DNA of 64,000 nt from Rosistilla carotiformis. GTDB lineage: Bacteria; Planctomycetota; Planctomycetia; Pirellulales; Pirellulaceae. The notes beneath the pieces were generated by a model, which did no database searches, was not told the DNA's origin, and saw nothing but the letters and a program-made list of their open reading frames with translations. The stretch spans positions 6,797,411 to 6,861,410 of the forward strand of contig NZ_CP036348.1 in NCBI RefSeq assembly GCF_007753095.1. Reading direction: 5' to 3'. This document shows positions 17,153 through 27,233 of the stretch, piece after piece (positions within the stretch are counted from its first letter, which is position 1; each line of letters begins with the position of its first letter). Made by a program: the position numbers and the translations under genes.

Positions 17153-17794
17153 GGTGAGCTCCATCGGAACCGGATGCGTGGCGACTCTTCTCTCTTTTAT
17201 ATATGTCCCGCTTCGACGGGACTGGACGACAAACACGGAATTTTCTTACCAGCACGAAACGCAAGCGATTGATCTTGATCCGGTATCTACCCGCAGGAAG
17301 GGCGAGGGAGCGACGCACCTTCACTTTCTCGTGACCACTTACTTGCGCTTCGTGCGGGTATTCAGATCGTCTGGTTGCGCTTCGTGGTTGTAGTTCCGGG
17401 GCTGGTATCAAAGCGCCAAACTCGGCTGGCGAGCGGCGAAGCGGGGTGCAAAACGGATCGCCACATCCACCAATCCGAGTTTTCACAACCCTCCGCAAGG
17501 CCGCCGAGCGGGTGGCGTGGCCGAGGGAGCGGCCTACCTGGGAGGCGGCATTTGGGCTACCGAATGCCGCAATCTGCATAAATGTTGGGAAAGAAAACCT
17601 GTTGTGCCGATAGGGATCGGGCAAGCGATTCACGTGTTTGCTGACGATCGCGCGCGGATTAACGGCGAGGGAAGCAATGCGGCGGAATTGCCGAAACGGC
17701 GTGGATGAGTAGACTTTATAAAGACGATAGTGTCCCTTTTATGAACGGCTCGACTTGCGAGCCCTCAAAATGCACAACGACGGCGAAGGCCTGG
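17153..17794. other. Long region between the beta-trefoil gene and purF
   Basis: These 642 bases separate divergent genes. Neither strand has an open frame with recognisable protein features apart from the possible N-terminal extension of purF (ATG at 17705). The sequence is GC-rich after 17400. I looked for a purine riboswitch or PurR-like box upstream of purF and did not recognise one. Confidence 0.4.
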
Positions 17795-19399
17795 ATGAGC
17801 GAAATACATCACGAGTGCGGTGTTGCGGCGATCTACCATCTTCCACGTACGGCCCCTAGCCCGATGTGTCCGGACCAAGGTCCGTCGCAGATCTCGCGGC
17901 TGATGCCTCGGATGCTGCTGGACATCCAGAACCGCGGCCAATTGGCAGCCGGGATGACCAGCTTCCATCCCAAGCGGCCCGAGATCCTGGCAACCTACAA
18001 AGACATCGGCACCGTTTCCGAAGTTTTTAAGCTGAGCCATCGGGCCAAAAGCGAATCGATGATGCGATCGCTTGCCGGCCGCGCGGCGATCGGCCACGTG
18101 CGGTATGCCACCTGCGGCCAAGACGATCGCTCTTACGCCCAGCCGTTCGAACGCCAGCACATCCATAAGCGAAAGTGGTTCAGTTTCTGCTTCAACGGGC
18201 AACTTGCGAACTATCAAATCCTCAAGCATCGCTTGCTGGCCGATGGCGACCATCACCTGTCGCGCGACACCGATACCGAGATCATTTTGCACGAGGTCGG
18301 CCGCCTGCTGAGCAACAGCGAAGGCAAGCCCGACTGGATCGAGCTACTTGGCAAAGCGACCAAAGACTTCGACGGCGCCTACAGCATGGCCTTCCTGACG
18401 GCGCTTGGCGAAATGGTTGTCGCCCGCGATCCGCTGGGGATCAAACCGATGTGTTACGCGTTTGATGGCAGCCTGTTCGCCGCAGCCAGCGAAGACGTCG
18501 CTCTGGTGAACCTGGGCTTCGAACCCAATGACATCAAAACATTGCCTCCGGGGCATGCCGCCCTGGTAACCCCAGGAGAGGGTTTGCGGATCGAACCGTT
18601 TTGTGAGAGCAAGAGCCGAGCCCACTGCTTCTTTGAATGGATCTATTTCGCCAACGTCGCCAGCACAATGGACGAGAAGAGCGTCTATCTGAGTCGAACG
18701 CGACTGGGCGAAGAGCTTGCCAGGCTCGAGATCGAATCGGGTGAAGTTCCTTTGGATCCCGAGGACACGATCGTTGTCCCCGTACCCGACACCAGCAAAG
18801 CCGCCGCCGACGCGATGGCTTACAAGCTGGGCATCCCCAGCCGTGAAGGGCTGATCCGAAACCGCTATTCCGGCCGAACGTTCATCGAGGGGGGACGTGC
18901 GCGGCGCGTCAAAGCATCGACCAAATACACTCCACTTCGCGAAGTGCTCGAAGGAAAACGCGTCCTCCTAGTCGAGGATTCGATCGTCCGCAGCACGACG
19001 ATGGGAGTCCTACTGGATCGTATACGCGAGATGGGTGGGGCCCGCGAGATCCACGTCCGCGTCGCCAGTCCGCCGATCGTTGCCCCATGTTTTTATGGCA
19101 TCGACATGAGCACGATCGATCAATTGATCGCACCGCGCTATTTCGAAAACGCCAACTTGACCGAATCGGGGCAACGCGAAATGGCTCGCGAACTCGGAGC
19201 CGATTCGCTGCGTTACCTGCCGGTCGATGCGATCGCCCGCGCGATCGGATTGCCTGCCAGCGATCTATGCCAAGCCTGCATCACCGGAAAATATCCAACG
19301 CCTTGCGGTCAAAAACTGTATCAATTGGAACTGGATAACGAAGGCCGGCCGCAAAGCGCGGAACGGACCTACGAGCGACTGGTCTCCAACATCACATGA
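17795..19399 (+). CDS. purF: Amidophosphoribosyltransferase
   Basis: The enzyme makes phosphoribosylamine from PRPP and glutamine, the first step of purine synthesis. With ATG at 17795 the protein begins [10 protein letters not shown], so the catalytic Cys stands behind a seven-residue propeptide, as in other PurF proteins. The glutaminase domain contains [16 protein letters not shown] and FNGQLANY. The phosphoribosyltransferase domain has the PRPP loop [12 protein letters not shown] near residue 395. The [13 protein letters not shown] segment close to the end recalls the Cys ligands of Fe-S type PurF. The frame is open to ATG at 17705, adding 30 residues with no PurF similarity; GAAGG before 17795 favours the shorter form. 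It overlaps the next gene by four bases. Confidence 0.92.
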   Translation: MSEIHHECGVAAIYHLPRTAPSPMCPDQGPSQISRLMPRMLLDIQNRGQLAAGMTSFHPKRPEILATYKDIGTVSEVFKLSHRAKSESMMRSLAGRAAIGHVRYATCGQDDRSYAQPFERQHIHKRKWFSFCFNGQLANYQILKHRLLADGDHHLSRDTDTEIILHEVGRLLSNSEGKPDWIELLGKATKDFDGAYSMAFLTALGEMVVARDPLGIKPMCYAFDGSLFAAASEDVALVNLGFEPNDIKTLPPGHAALVTPGEGLRIEPFCESKSRAHCFFEWIYFANVASTMDEKSVYLSRTRLGEELARLEIESGEVPLDPEDTIVVPVPDTSKAAADAMAYKLGIPSREGLIRNRYSGRTFIEGGRARRVKASTKYTPLREVLEGKRVLLVEDSIVRSTTMGVLLDRIREMGGAREIHVRVASPPIVAPCFYGIDMSTIDQLIAPRYFENANLTESGQREMARELGADSLRYLPVDAIARAIGLPASDLCQACITGKYPTPCGQKLYQLELDNEGRPQSAERTYERLVSNIT

Positions 19400-20283
19400 C
19401 CGACATTTTCACAGCAATTGGCATCGTCCTGGTCGTGTCACTCACACTGGGACTGCTTGTTGCGAGGTCCCCTCAGCCCAGTGGGCAGTGGCGAACCGCC
19501 GCGATGGCGATCCTGCTGATCGGGGCGTTTGGCAATGTCTTCTACAGCACGGGACTAATCGTGTGGGCTCGTTACATCCCGCACTCAGCAGTGATCGTCT
19601 GGGCCAACGTCGTCCCGATCGCTGCAGCGATCTCCGCGGGACTCGCTTATCGCCTGCCTAACACGCCTCACTGGCGTCAACTGCTGGCATCGGGGCTTCT
19701 GGGCCTGCTCTCCTTCGGCACCGTCTTCTGGCCGCTACAAGGCTTCATCCTGAGACCACCGCAACCGGGCGGCAACACGTGGAGCCAGGGCGTGGCGCTG
19801 CAGACCTCCTGGTCCTCGTGCAGCCCTGCCGCCGCGGCGACGCTGCTGCGAGCCAACGGAGTCGACGTCGACGAGAGCGACTTAATGACAGCCTGCTTGA
19901 CCGACAATCGCGGCACCGTTTCGCTGGGGCTGTATCGTGGCGTCAAGCTTTACGCCGATGCCAACGACCTTGAGGTCGAGGTGGTCCCCCCGTCGCTGGA
20001 CCAGCTGATCATCGACGATCAATGGCCGGTACTGCTGATGGTGCGGCTGCCCAAGACGGGTGTCGAGGACCCGCGCTACGAACAGAACTGGGGCTGGATC
20101 CCCGGTCTTGGACATTCGGTTGTTTGCTTCGGTCGCCTCCCGAACGGCAACTTCGTCGTCGGCGACCCTTCGATCGGCCGCGAGCAATGGACAACGCAAG
20201 ATATGGAAATCCTTTGGCATGGCGACGGGATTCGCTTGCATAAGCGAGGGGTGCCCTTCGACGGCAACGCCCCGAAGCACTAG
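19396..20283 (+). CDS. Membrane protein with C39-like peptidase domain
   Basis: The 295-residue protein has four hydrophobic segments in residues 1-120 and then a papain-like C39-type domain. Cys142 lies in [12 protein letters not shown], the form of the C39 nucleophile. His240 in [10 protein letters not shown] and Asp257 in VVGDPS complete the expected catalytic triad. The conserved [13 protein letters not shown] helix-turn also matches double-glycine peptidases. There is no ABC transporter domain, so it is not a bacteriocin exporter by itself. It may process small peptides at the membrane, but the substrate is unknown. It starts inside the purF stop codon, so translation is coupled to purine synthesis, which is unusual. 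Confidence 0.82.
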   Translation: MTDIFTAIGIVLVVSLTLGLLVARSPQPSGQWRTAAMAILLIGAFGNVFYSTGLIVWARYIPHSAVIVWANVVPIAAAISAGLAYRLPNTPHWRQLLASGLLGLLSFGTVFWPLQGFILRPPQPGGNTWSQGVALQTSWSSCSPAAAATLLRANGVDVDESDLMTACLTDNRGTVSLGLYRGVKLYADANDLEVEVVPPSLDQLIIDDQWPVLLMVRLPKTGVEDPRYEQNWGWIPGLGHSVVCFGRLPNGNFVVGDPSIGREQWTTQDMEILWHGDGIRLHKRGVPFDGNAPKH

Positions 20284-20387
20284 AATGCGATGGCCCCGGT
20301 GCGATTCAGAGCGATCGCAGCGGGGCGTCCCTGCAGCGAAGCACAATCAAAACGACGATAGAAAACCTCCACAAGAGTATTTCAAAG

Positions 20388-21302
20388 ATGGCATTTCGGT
20401 TACCAGTTGTCGCCGACCCGATCCCCGATCCAACCACTCCCGTCTCGGGTTCCGGTCGCCTGCCGCGCTGGCTCAAGCGTGAAGTCCCCAAGGGAAACGC
20501 GAACAACTTCACCGCGGGCCTGCTGGACGAATTGCGACTGGAAACGGTCTGCGATAACGCCAAGTGCCCGAACCGCTCGGAATGCTACTCGCAGAAAACC
20601 GCGACGTTCATGATCCTGGGGGCGATCTGCACGCGACCCTGCGGATTCTGTGCCGTCAATCGCGGCCGCCCGCCAGAAAAGCCAGAGGTGGACGAACCGC
20701 AACGACTAGCCGAAGCGGCAGCGCGACTAGGGCTGAAACATGTCGTGATCACCAGCGTTACCCGCGACGACCTGCCCGACGGTGGAGCCGACCACTATTA
20801 CCAGTGCATCACCGCAGTCCGTGAACGGACCGGAGCGACTGTTGAAGTTTTGACTCCCGACTTTGTGCAATGCAAAGAAGCGTTGGACCGCGTTGTCGAA
20901 GCACGCCCCGAGGTTTTCAACCACAACATGGAAACCGTGCCGCGGATGTACCGCCGCGTTCGCGGTCCCAAGAGCGATTACCAATGGACGCTGCAGTTGC
21001 TGCGTCGTGTGAAAGAGCTCGATCCAACGATCAAAACCAAGAGCGGCCTGATGCTGGGGCTCGGCGAAACCCGCGACGAACTGCTCGACGCGCTGGCCGA
21101 CATGCGAGCCTACGACATCGACTTCCTGACTCTCGGCCAATACCTGCAGCCGGGCGAAAAGTACCTGCCGGTCCAGCGTTACGTCACGCCGGAGGAATTC
21201 GACGAACTGGGCGAGATCGCCAAGAAACTCGGCTTCAAGCAAGTTGCCAGCGGCCCCTTTGTCCGCAGCAGCTATCACGCCCGCGACATGGCCGAAGCGT
21301 AG
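20388..21302 (+). CDS. lipA: Lipoyl synthase
   Basis: The 304-residue radical SAM enzyme inserts two sulfur atoms into octanoyl groups on lipoyl-dependent enzymes. The auxiliary cluster ligands Cys55, Cys60 and Cys66 lie in CDNAKCPNRSEC, and the radical SAM cluster ligands Cys81, Cys85 and Cys88 in CTRPCGFC. The end carries the family RSSYHA motif, whose Ser binds the auxiliary cluster. The length is typical. No lipB is visible next to it; it follows the C39-like gene by 104 bases on the same strand. Confidence 0.97.
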   Translation: MAFRLPVVADPIPDPTTPVSGSGRLPRWLKREVPKGNANNFTAGLLDELRLETVCDNAKCPNRSECYSQKTATFMILGAICTRPCGFCAVNRGRPPEKPEVDEPQRLAEAAARLGLKHVVITSVTRDDLPDGGADHYYQCITAVRERTGATVEVLTPDFVQCKEALDRVVEARPEVFNHNMETVPRMYRRVRGPKSDYQWTLQLLRRVKELDPTIKTKSGLMLGLGETRDELLDALADMRAYDIDFLTLGQYLQPGEKYLPVQRYVTPEEFDELGEIAKKLGFKQVASGPFVRSSYHARDMAEA

Positions 21303-21335
21303 CTTCCACTCGCCCCCTCCGTGAGACTTGCCACG

Positions 21336-22307
21336 ATGCACAGCGATCCCCTACCGCGTCGACACCGCGCCGATCGCCGAACATTTTTATTGGCCAGCAC
21401 CGCCCTGACGACCGCCGCATGCCGACCGGAATCGGCAGCAGCGCATTCGATAGTGGATTGCAGCGGCAAACTTTCGCTCGGCTTCAGCCTATACGGAATG
21501 CGCGACATCAAGACAGAAGTTGCGATCCAGACACTGCGAGAGATCGGCTACGATTCGGTAGAGTTCTGCCTACTGGAAGGCTTTGACACCGATCCGGCCC
21601 GGCTCGATCGTGTCCGACGTCGCGACCTCCGCGCCACGCTGGCTAAATACAACATGTGCCTTCGCGCGCTGATGGAGCATCTGCCGCTGTCGACGGACCA
21701 GGCGATAAACCAACAAGCCATCGAACGCTTAAAGCGTGCCGCAGCCCTTGGCCATGACCTGGAAGCGGGTGATTCCCCATTGATTGAAACGGTACTTGGC
21801 GGCGGAAACTGGCTGGAGGTCCGCGACCGGTTCGCAGAAACACTGCGGAAATGGGCTGCGTTGGCGGAGCGGGAAGACGTGCAGATCGCGATCAAGCCGC
21901 ACGTGCATCATGCTGTCGACACGCCAGAAAAAGCGCGTTGGCTGATGCGGCAAGTCGGTAACGAACGGATTGGCCTCGCGTACGACTACAGCCATTTTGC
22001 CGCGCAAGGGATCGACATGAACCAATCGGTTCGCGACCTCGCCGCGTACACACTCTTTGTTCACGCAAAAGACGCGATTGCCGATGGCGGCCAAACACGG
22101 TTCGCGCTGCCCGGTTCCTCGGGGAAGATCGATTACCCGCAACTACTGAAACGGCTCATCGAAAACGGCTACGCAGGAGACTTCTGCGTCGAAGTCAGTT
22201 CGCAGATCTGGAAGCAACCAGGCTACGACGCAATCGCCGCAGCCAAGGAATCTTTTCGCCCGATGGCCGACGCATTTCACGTCGCCGGGATTGAACGGCC
22301 GAAATAG
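21336..22307 (+). CDS. Tat-exported sugar phosphate isomerase/epimerase-like TIM-barrel protein
   Basis: The 323-residue protein begins with a twin-arginine signal (ADRRTFLLASTALTTAA), so it is probably folded before export. The rest resembles xylose isomerase-like TIM barrels: GFSLYGMRDIKTEVAIQTL, GYDSVEF at the first strands, KPHVHH in the middle, and a late SGKIDYPQLLKRL segment followed by FCVEVS. These enzymes act on sugar or polyol substrates with a divalent metal; the specific substrate cannot be read from the sequence. GTG at 21321 is an in-frame alternative, but ATG at 21336 leaves a normal Tat n-region. It follows lipA on the same strand by 33 bases and may be co-transcribed. Confidence 0.85.
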   Translation: MHSDPLPRRHRADRRTFLLASTALTTAACRPESAAAHSIVDCSGKLSLGFSLYGMRDIKTEVAIQTLREIGYDSVEFCLLEGFDTDPARLDRVRRRDLRATLAKYNMCLRALMEHLPLSTDQAINQQAIERLKRAAALGHDLEAGDSPLIETVLGGGNWLEVRDRFAETLRKWAALAEREDVQIAIKPHVHHAVDTPEKARWLMRQVGNERIGLAYDYSHFAAQGIDMNQSVRDLAAYTLFVHAKDAIADGGQTRFALPGSSGKIDYPQLLKRLIENGYAGDFCVEVSSQIWKQPGYDAIAAAKESFRPMADAFHVAGIERPK

Positions 22308-22340
22308 AAAAGGGGCTAACGGCACGCACCCCCGGGAACT

Positions 22341-23597
22341 CTAGAATCGCTTCCGCGTGTGACGGACGATCCGGTTCAACTTTGGCCGGCCCGGCTCCTT
22401 CGGCTTTTCAGCCTCCTGAGCTTGCGCGACGCGATTGACCGGCACGGGATGGTCAAACCCATCCATCACGTCCTTGATCAATTGCTTATTGATCCGCTGT
22501 TCGATCGACGTCAGCACATCCCCTTCGCCGGGAACGATAAACGTATACGCCACGCCATCGCGGCCCATTCGCCCAGTACGGCCAACGCGGTGCACATAAT
22601 CGTCGCAGTCCTGCGGCACATCGAAGTTGATGATGTGCGAGATCGTTGTGATATCGATACCACGACCGACAACATCGGTGGCAACCAGGACTTTCAAATC
22701 CTTGCTACGCAGTTGCTTGATCACGCGATCGCGTTCGCGCTGCTGCATATCGCCATGCATACACCCGACACCGTCATACTTTTCGCTCAGCTTGCGATGC
22801 AACTTGTCGGTACCACGCTTCGTCCGACAGAAGATGATCACCTGCTCGGGCGTCTCACGATCCAGCAGACGCATCAACAACTCCAGCCGTTTATCCGCGT
22901 CGACGGTAAAGTAATGCTGTTCGATCGTTTCGACCGACATGTCCTTCGAACTGCAGTCGACCGTCTTGGGTTCGAACATATAGCGTTCGGCCAAGATGCG
23001 AACCTGCGGCGCCATCGTTGCCGAAAGCAGCAACGTTTGCCGGTCTTTAGGACATTTTCGCAGGATCCGTTCGATCTGCGGACGGAACCCGATATCGAGC
23101 ATCCGGTCGGCCTCATCCAGCACCACGCACCAGATGTCATGGGTTTTGAAGGTCCCGCGCTGCAGATGGTCGTGCACGCGGCCGGGCGTCCCGACAACGA
23201 CCTGCACGCCATCGCTTAACTGCTGGGTCTGCTTGCGAAGGTTCTTACCGCCTGCCAATACGGCGATGCTGGTAGGCACCCCCTTCGCCAAGCGGGTCAG
23301 TTCCTGCCCGACCTGATCGGCCAGTTCGCGCGTCGGCACCAGAATCAGGGCTTGCGGCAGGCAGCGATCCTCTAACGGATCGAGTTGTTCCAGGATCGGA
23401 ATGCCGAACGCGGCGGTCTTGCCGGTACCGGTCCGCGCTTGGCCGATCACATCCTCCCCTTCCAACGCAAGCGGGATCAGCCCCGCTTGGATTGGTGACG
23501 GGTTCTCGAACTGGCATATCTTTAACGCCCGAAGCATGATGGGCGAAAGATCGAGATCGCTGAAGGACAGCGATGGCTCCGAAGAGGTTGATTCCAT
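22341..23597 (-). CDS. DEAD-box RNA helicase
   Basis: The 418-residue protein has every core motif of DEAD-box helicases: the Q motif (FENPSPIQAGLIPLAL), ARTGTGKT, PTRELADQV, TPGR, VLDEADRML, SAT, the RGTDKLHRKL region, VATDVVGRGID and HRVGRTGRMG. A short basic C-terminal tail (KLNRIVRHTRKRF) probably helps to bind RNA. It unwinds RNA in ribosome assembly or mRNA turnover; the RhlE/CshA-like type is likely but cannot be fixed. ATG at 23597 is preferred to the GTG at 23639 because the extra 14 residues are not family-like. It is convergent with the TIM-barrel gene. Confidence 0.95.
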   Translation of the reverse strand: MESTSSEPSLSFSDLDLSPIMLRALKICQFENPSPIQAGLIPLALEGEDVIGQARTGTGKTAAFGIPILEQLDPLEDRCLPQALILVPTRELADQVGQELTRLAKGVPTSIAVLAGGKNLRKQTQQLSDGVQVVVGTPGRVHDHLQRGTFKTHDIWCVVLDEADRMLDIGFRPQIERILRKCPKDRQTLLLSATMAPQVRILAERYMFEPKTVDCSSKDMSVETIEQHYFTVDADKRLELLMRLLDRETPEQVIIFCRTKRGTDKLHRKLSEKYDGVGCMHGDMQQRERDRVIKQLRSKDLKVLVATDVVGRGIDITTISHIINFDVPQDCDDYVHRVGRTGRMGRDGVAYTFIVPGEGDVLTSIEQRINKQLIKDVMDGFDHPVPVNRVAQAQEAEKPKEPGRPKLNRIVRHTRKRF

Positions 23598-23830
23598 GTT
23601 TTGACTGAGAATGGAGACGCGTTCGCGCGACGAAGGCACCGGCCTATCCAGTGCTGACGTTGTTTGCAGGAAATTTTGTACCGTAAGTTGTAGTGGGAAT
23701 CAAAGCCTTTGACCATCGGGCTAATTCCGAGGTGGGCTGGAAGACCAAGACGCCAGCCCCTCAAAAGCACTGACTTATGAACAAACCAGCGCTTTCACAG
23801 ACATTGATTGCCGCTTGCCAACGCGAGGGA

Positions 23831-25249
23831 TTACTTGTCCCGCGGGCGTAGATTCTGCGGCAACTCGACTTCGATCTCCACCAGTTTATTGAGCTCACCA
23901 TCGGCTTGCTTGTGCAACTCGAACGCGTCGTACAGCTGGCCGATCGCGGTGCGCGCTTCAAAGCGAAGCTGTTTGCCATCGATGTGGATCACCTGATACA
24001 GCTGCGTGTCTTCGCCCAGACGTTTCATAAACGGCCATCGCGTATTGTCGTACATCTTGGGTCCGCTGACCGAAACGACGTAGACCGTGCCGTGATCGGC
24101 ATCGACGTTCTGCACCCCGGTGGGAACGTTGACCGTGCCGACAGGAACCTCCTTATCGGTACCAAATGCGGGGAATTCTTTTTCCGAAACCTCGACTCCC
24201 GGGACATCAAAACCGGTTCGCCCATAGGTGTGATCGTGCCCCTGCAGCACGAGATCGACTTTGTACTTGTCCAGAATCGGTTTCCAAAGCGTTCGCAGCT
24301 CGCGATTGTCGCGTCCCTTTCCGGTCGAGAAAATCGGATGATGGAACGTGCAGACGACCCATTGCGATGTATTGCTCGCCAAGACCTCTTCCAGCCAGAC
24401 AGCCTGCTCAGCTTGCATTTCGTTGCTGTTGAGAGCGATCACACGCAGATTCTGATAGACCAACGTGAAGCAACTTTCCTCAAGCCCCTTGGGGCCGTTT
24501 TGCGGGAACGTGAACGATGGTCGCCAATGAGTGGTCAAATGCCGACTCTTGCCATCGGCGGCTTTGGATTGCTCGTGGTTGCCAGGGACTGCGATGCTGG
24601 GCGTCATCGCGTTGAGCCACGCGCCGGCACCAAACCATTCGCCCCACTCAGCGTCCGATGACCCGCGATTCACGAGATCGCCGGCGTGCAACAGGAACGC
24701 CGCTTTGGGCGCGTCGCGGTAGGCTTCACGAATCACTCGCGACCACATCGAACGCAGATTGTTTTGCGCATCGCCAAAGTAGACGAACGAAAACGGCTCG
24801 GCCTCGGCCGACGCGGTCGAGAAATGAAACCACTCGCTCCAGTTCACTCCGTCGCCAACGCGATAGGCATAGCGCGTCCCTGGCTTCAGGTCGCGAAAGC
24901 TGACGCTATGAAAATGTGCGGTGTTCAGATCCGTCTTCAGCGCTTCGGAGACCGCCGCTAACTGCTCCGCCTTCGCGGGAAATCCTGGGCCAGCTTCGGC
25001 GACGGCGATCTCGGCAAGCCCGATATTGACCGCGGTTGAGGTTCGCCAAGTGACCGCCTGGGTCGTGCGCGGGTCGCCGTCCCAAGACAGAATGATCCGA
25101 TCGGGCATCGCCGTCGGTTCGTACATTTCATCGGGCTTGACCGCGATCGGAGCGTGCGAATGGCCATGCTCCCCCTCGTGTGCGATCCCCAAGTGGGGAA
25201 CCGAGAGGATGGCGAAGCAGGCCAGCAAAAGAGTTCGGCAGAGCGTCAT
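23831..25249 (-). CDS. Purple acid phosphatase-like secreted metallophosphoesterase
   Basis: From ATG at 25249 the protein has 472 residues, with a signal peptide (TLCRTLLLACFAILSVPHLG) and a His-rich mature N-terminus (HEGEHGHSHAP). A fibronectin-like domain (about 40-140) precedes the catalytic domain. Metal ligands are all present: FGDAQ, HAGDLVNRG, PGNHEQ, TFHHPIF and GHDHTYGRT. It should hydrolyse phosphate esters outside the cytoplasm, as purple acid phosphatases do. The frame extends upstream to 25324, but those residues lack signal peptide features. The His-rich N-terminus could help to load metal. It lies downstream of and co-directional with nothing obvious, so it is probably monocistronic. 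Confidence 0.9.
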   Translation of the reverse strand: MTLCRTLLLACFAILSVPHLGIAHEGEHGHSHAPIAVKPDEMYEPTAMPDRIILSWDGDPRTTQAVTWRTSTAVNIGLAEIAVAEAGPGFPAKAEQLAAVSEALKTDLNTAHFHSVSFRDLKPGTRYAYRVGDGVNWSEWFHFSTASAEAEPFSFVYFGDAQNNLRSMWSRVIREAYRDAPKAAFLLHAGDLVNRGSSDAEWGEWFGAGAWLNAMTPSIAVPGNHEQSKAADGKSRHLTTHWRPSFTFPQNGPKGLEESCFTLVYQNLRVIALNSNEMQAEQAVWLEEVLASNTSQWVVCTFHHPIFSTGKGRDNRELRTLWKPILDKYKVDLVLQGHDHTYGRTGFDVPGVEVSEKEFPAFGTDKEVPVGTVNVPTGVQNVDADHGTVYVVSVSGPKMYDNTRWPFMKRLGEDTQLYQVIHIDGKQLRFEARTAIGQLYDAFELHKQADGELNKLVEIEVELPQNLRPRDK

Positions 25250-25713
25250 AGGTGGATACCTTGGGAATATTGTTTCGTTAGTTTCGACTTGAAGGCTATC
25301 GTGCTGCAGCAGTGTAGCCACCAACCGTTAAGAAGCGGTTAAGATCTCGCCAGCTAAGCGACGGGCCAACCGCAAGAACGCCGGCAAGGCACTGCTGCAC
25401 GACAGCAGCTTATACACCCCTAGCCCGCCGCATTGAACCCACTCCGACCGAATAGCACACCCTTCGCTGCCAACTTTCCACCCCAACAACCGAAGCCAAC
25501 TCCGCCGCCTGACCCACCACTGTGCCCAGACGCCAGCGGCCCCTCTTCGAGCGGATGCTGCGACCGCAAAGCGGAACGAGGGCGGCGGCGTCCTTCGACT
25601 CCAGCGTTGCCAGGAGCGTTGGCGATCGATTTTCGCGTGGCCGTATTGTATACTGGAGCCACTGCAACGCGTTCACCTTCCCCACAATCCCACCATTCCT
25701 GGAGCCCAATCCG
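25250..25713. other. Divergent promoter region
   Basis: This 464-base stretch separates the phosphatase gene and the divergent DUF1501 gene. It should contain both promoters. Inverted AACCG and CGGTT occur at 25323-25327 and 25336-25340. Open frames on both strands here have unusual composition and no family features. GGAG at 25701-25704 serves the DUF1501 start. Confidence 0.4.
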
Positions 25714-27066
25714 ATGTTAAATCGACGAGCGATGTTGCGCGTTGGAGGCGCGGGGATGCTGGGGATGTCGATGCCCAAGTTGATCCGAGCCGCTGAACAA
25801 ACGCGGCAGATCAAGCCGAAGGCGAAGTCGGTGATCTTCTTGTTCCAGTGGGGCGGGCCGAGCCAGTTGGACACGTTCGACATGAAGCCGAACGCGCCGG
25901 CCGCGGTGCGGAGTCCCTATCGGCCGATCGCCAGCAGCGCCGATGGGATCGAGGTCTGCGAACTGTTGCCCAACATGGCCAAGCAGATGCATCATGTGAG
26001 CTTGATTCGCACGATGACTCACAAGATGAAGAACCACGCTTCGGCCGGCTATTACGCGCTCAGCGGTCACGAACCGCCTAGCGACGACCAACGCCTGCGA
26101 GATTCGCTGGATCTCTTCCCGGCCTACGGCAGCGTCGTCGACCATCTGTTGCCAAGCGATTCGGGGATGCCGTCGTTTGTGTCGTACCCTCACGTGATCC
26201 GCGACGGTTCGATCGTTCCCGGCCAACACGCCAGCTTCCTCGGCAAGGGGCACGATCCGCTACTGTTCCTGGAAGATCCCAACGACAAAAATTTCCAGCT
26301 CCCCGAACTCAGCCTCCCCGACGGACTATCGATCGATCGACTGCATCGCCGTCGCGAGATGCAACAGCTTGTCGACAGGCAGATGCGGTTGATGGAGCAC
26401 TCGGGCGAAGCTCGCGGCTTCGACCAATATTACGAGCGGGCGATCTCGATGCTCACATCGGACAACGTCCGCAAAGCGTTCGACTTGTCAGCAGAACCGA
26501 CAGCGGTTCGCGAGGCGTACGGGCGGACCAGTTATGGACAGAGCTGCCTGCTGGCTCGGCGGTTGGTTGAATCGGGCGTGAAGTTTGTCACCGTCTACTT
26601 CTCCAACAGCATCGGCGGTCGCCGCGTTGGACAGGGAGGCTGGGATACCCACGGCTTCGACAACACGCGGATGTACAAGATCGTCGACAAGTACCAAATG
26701 CCGCTGACCGACCAGACGCTTCCCACCCTGATCGACGACCTGCACCAACGCGGCCTGTTGGACGAGACGCTTGTCGTCTGGATGGGAGAATTTGGCCGCA
26801 CGCCGGAGATCAACAAGAACGTCAGCCGCGACCACTGGCCCCAGTGCTACACCGCGCTGTTAGCAGGCGGCGGCGTAAAGGGAGGCTACGTCCATGGCAA
26901 GTCGGACGAACGGGCGAAGTTCCCGCTAGAAAAGGCTGTCAAACCGGAAGACCTCGCCGCGACGATGTATCAATTGCTGGGGATCGATCCCAACACCGAG
27001 ATCTACGATCGCGACAACCGACCGCTGATCATCGGCGGCCGACCACTGTACGACGTCATCGCCTAA
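25714..27066 (+). CDS. DUF1501 domain-containing secreted protein
   Basis: The 450-residue protein begins with LNRRAMLRVGGAGMLG, a Tat-like signal, and then KAKSVIFLFQWGGPSQLDTFDMKP, the hallmark of DUF1501. Further signatures are HASAGYYALSGHEPP, GQGGWDTHGFDN and VVWMGEFGRTPEINKN, which together resemble the metal-binding sites of the alkaline phosphatase/sulfatase superfamily. The end, ATMYQLLGIDPNTEIYDRDNRP, is also typical. Planctomycetes often pair DUF1501 with a PSD1 cytochrome-domain gene, but none is next to it here. The frame is open upstream to 25522; ATG at 25714 is chosen because it gives the signal peptide and has GGAG nine bases before it. The enzymatic role is unknown. Confidence 0.93.
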   Translation: MLNRRAMLRVGGAGMLGMSMPKLIRAAEQTRQIKPKAKSVIFLFQWGGPSQLDTFDMKPNAPAAVRSPYRPIASSADGIEVCELLPNMAKQMHHVSLIRTMTHKMKNHASAGYYALSGHEPPSDDQRLRDSLDLFPAYGSVVDHLLPSDSGMPSFVSYPHVIRDGSIVPGQHASFLGKGHDPLLFLEDPNDKNFQLPELSLPDGLSIDRLHRRREMQQLVDRQMRLMEHSGEARGFDQYYERAISMLTSDNVRKAFDLSAEPTAVREAYGRTSYGQSCLLARRLVESGVKFVTVYFSNSIGGRRVGQGGWDTHGFDNTRMYKIVDKYQMPLTDQTLPTLIDDLHQRGLLDETLVVWMGEFGRTPEINKNVSRDHWPQCYTALLAGGGVKGGYVHGKSDERAKFPLEKAVKPEDLAATMYQLLGIDPNTEIYDRDNRPLIIGGRPLYDVIA

Positions 27067-27233
27067 GCGCGTTACGACCACCGGCAACGCTGTGACGTTT
27101 CATGTCCATTCAATAACACACCCGCCGGGCGAAGCAGGGAGGGTCGGAAAACGTGCGTTTAGCAAGTTTTCCGGGGAGGGCTTACCGTTGGGTCGAACGG
27201 CGGCAATGCGATTGGCGTCTGGACGCCGCGTCG

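Noticed and set aside
17705-17794. 30-residue N-terminal extension of PurF
   Set aside because: It would put the catalytic Cys 37 residues from the start, which does not fit the short PurF propeptide; the upstream ATG is kept only as an alternative.
25410-25883. 157-residue minus-strand frame opposite the DUF1501 start
   Set aside because: It lies antisense to the DUF1501 signal peptide and promoter region and has no conserved features.
27100-27233. Repeat-like sequence after DUF1501
   Set aside because: The GC-rich stretch reminds me of extragenic elements in related genomes, but there is only one copy here and no clear inverted repeat, so it is not listed.
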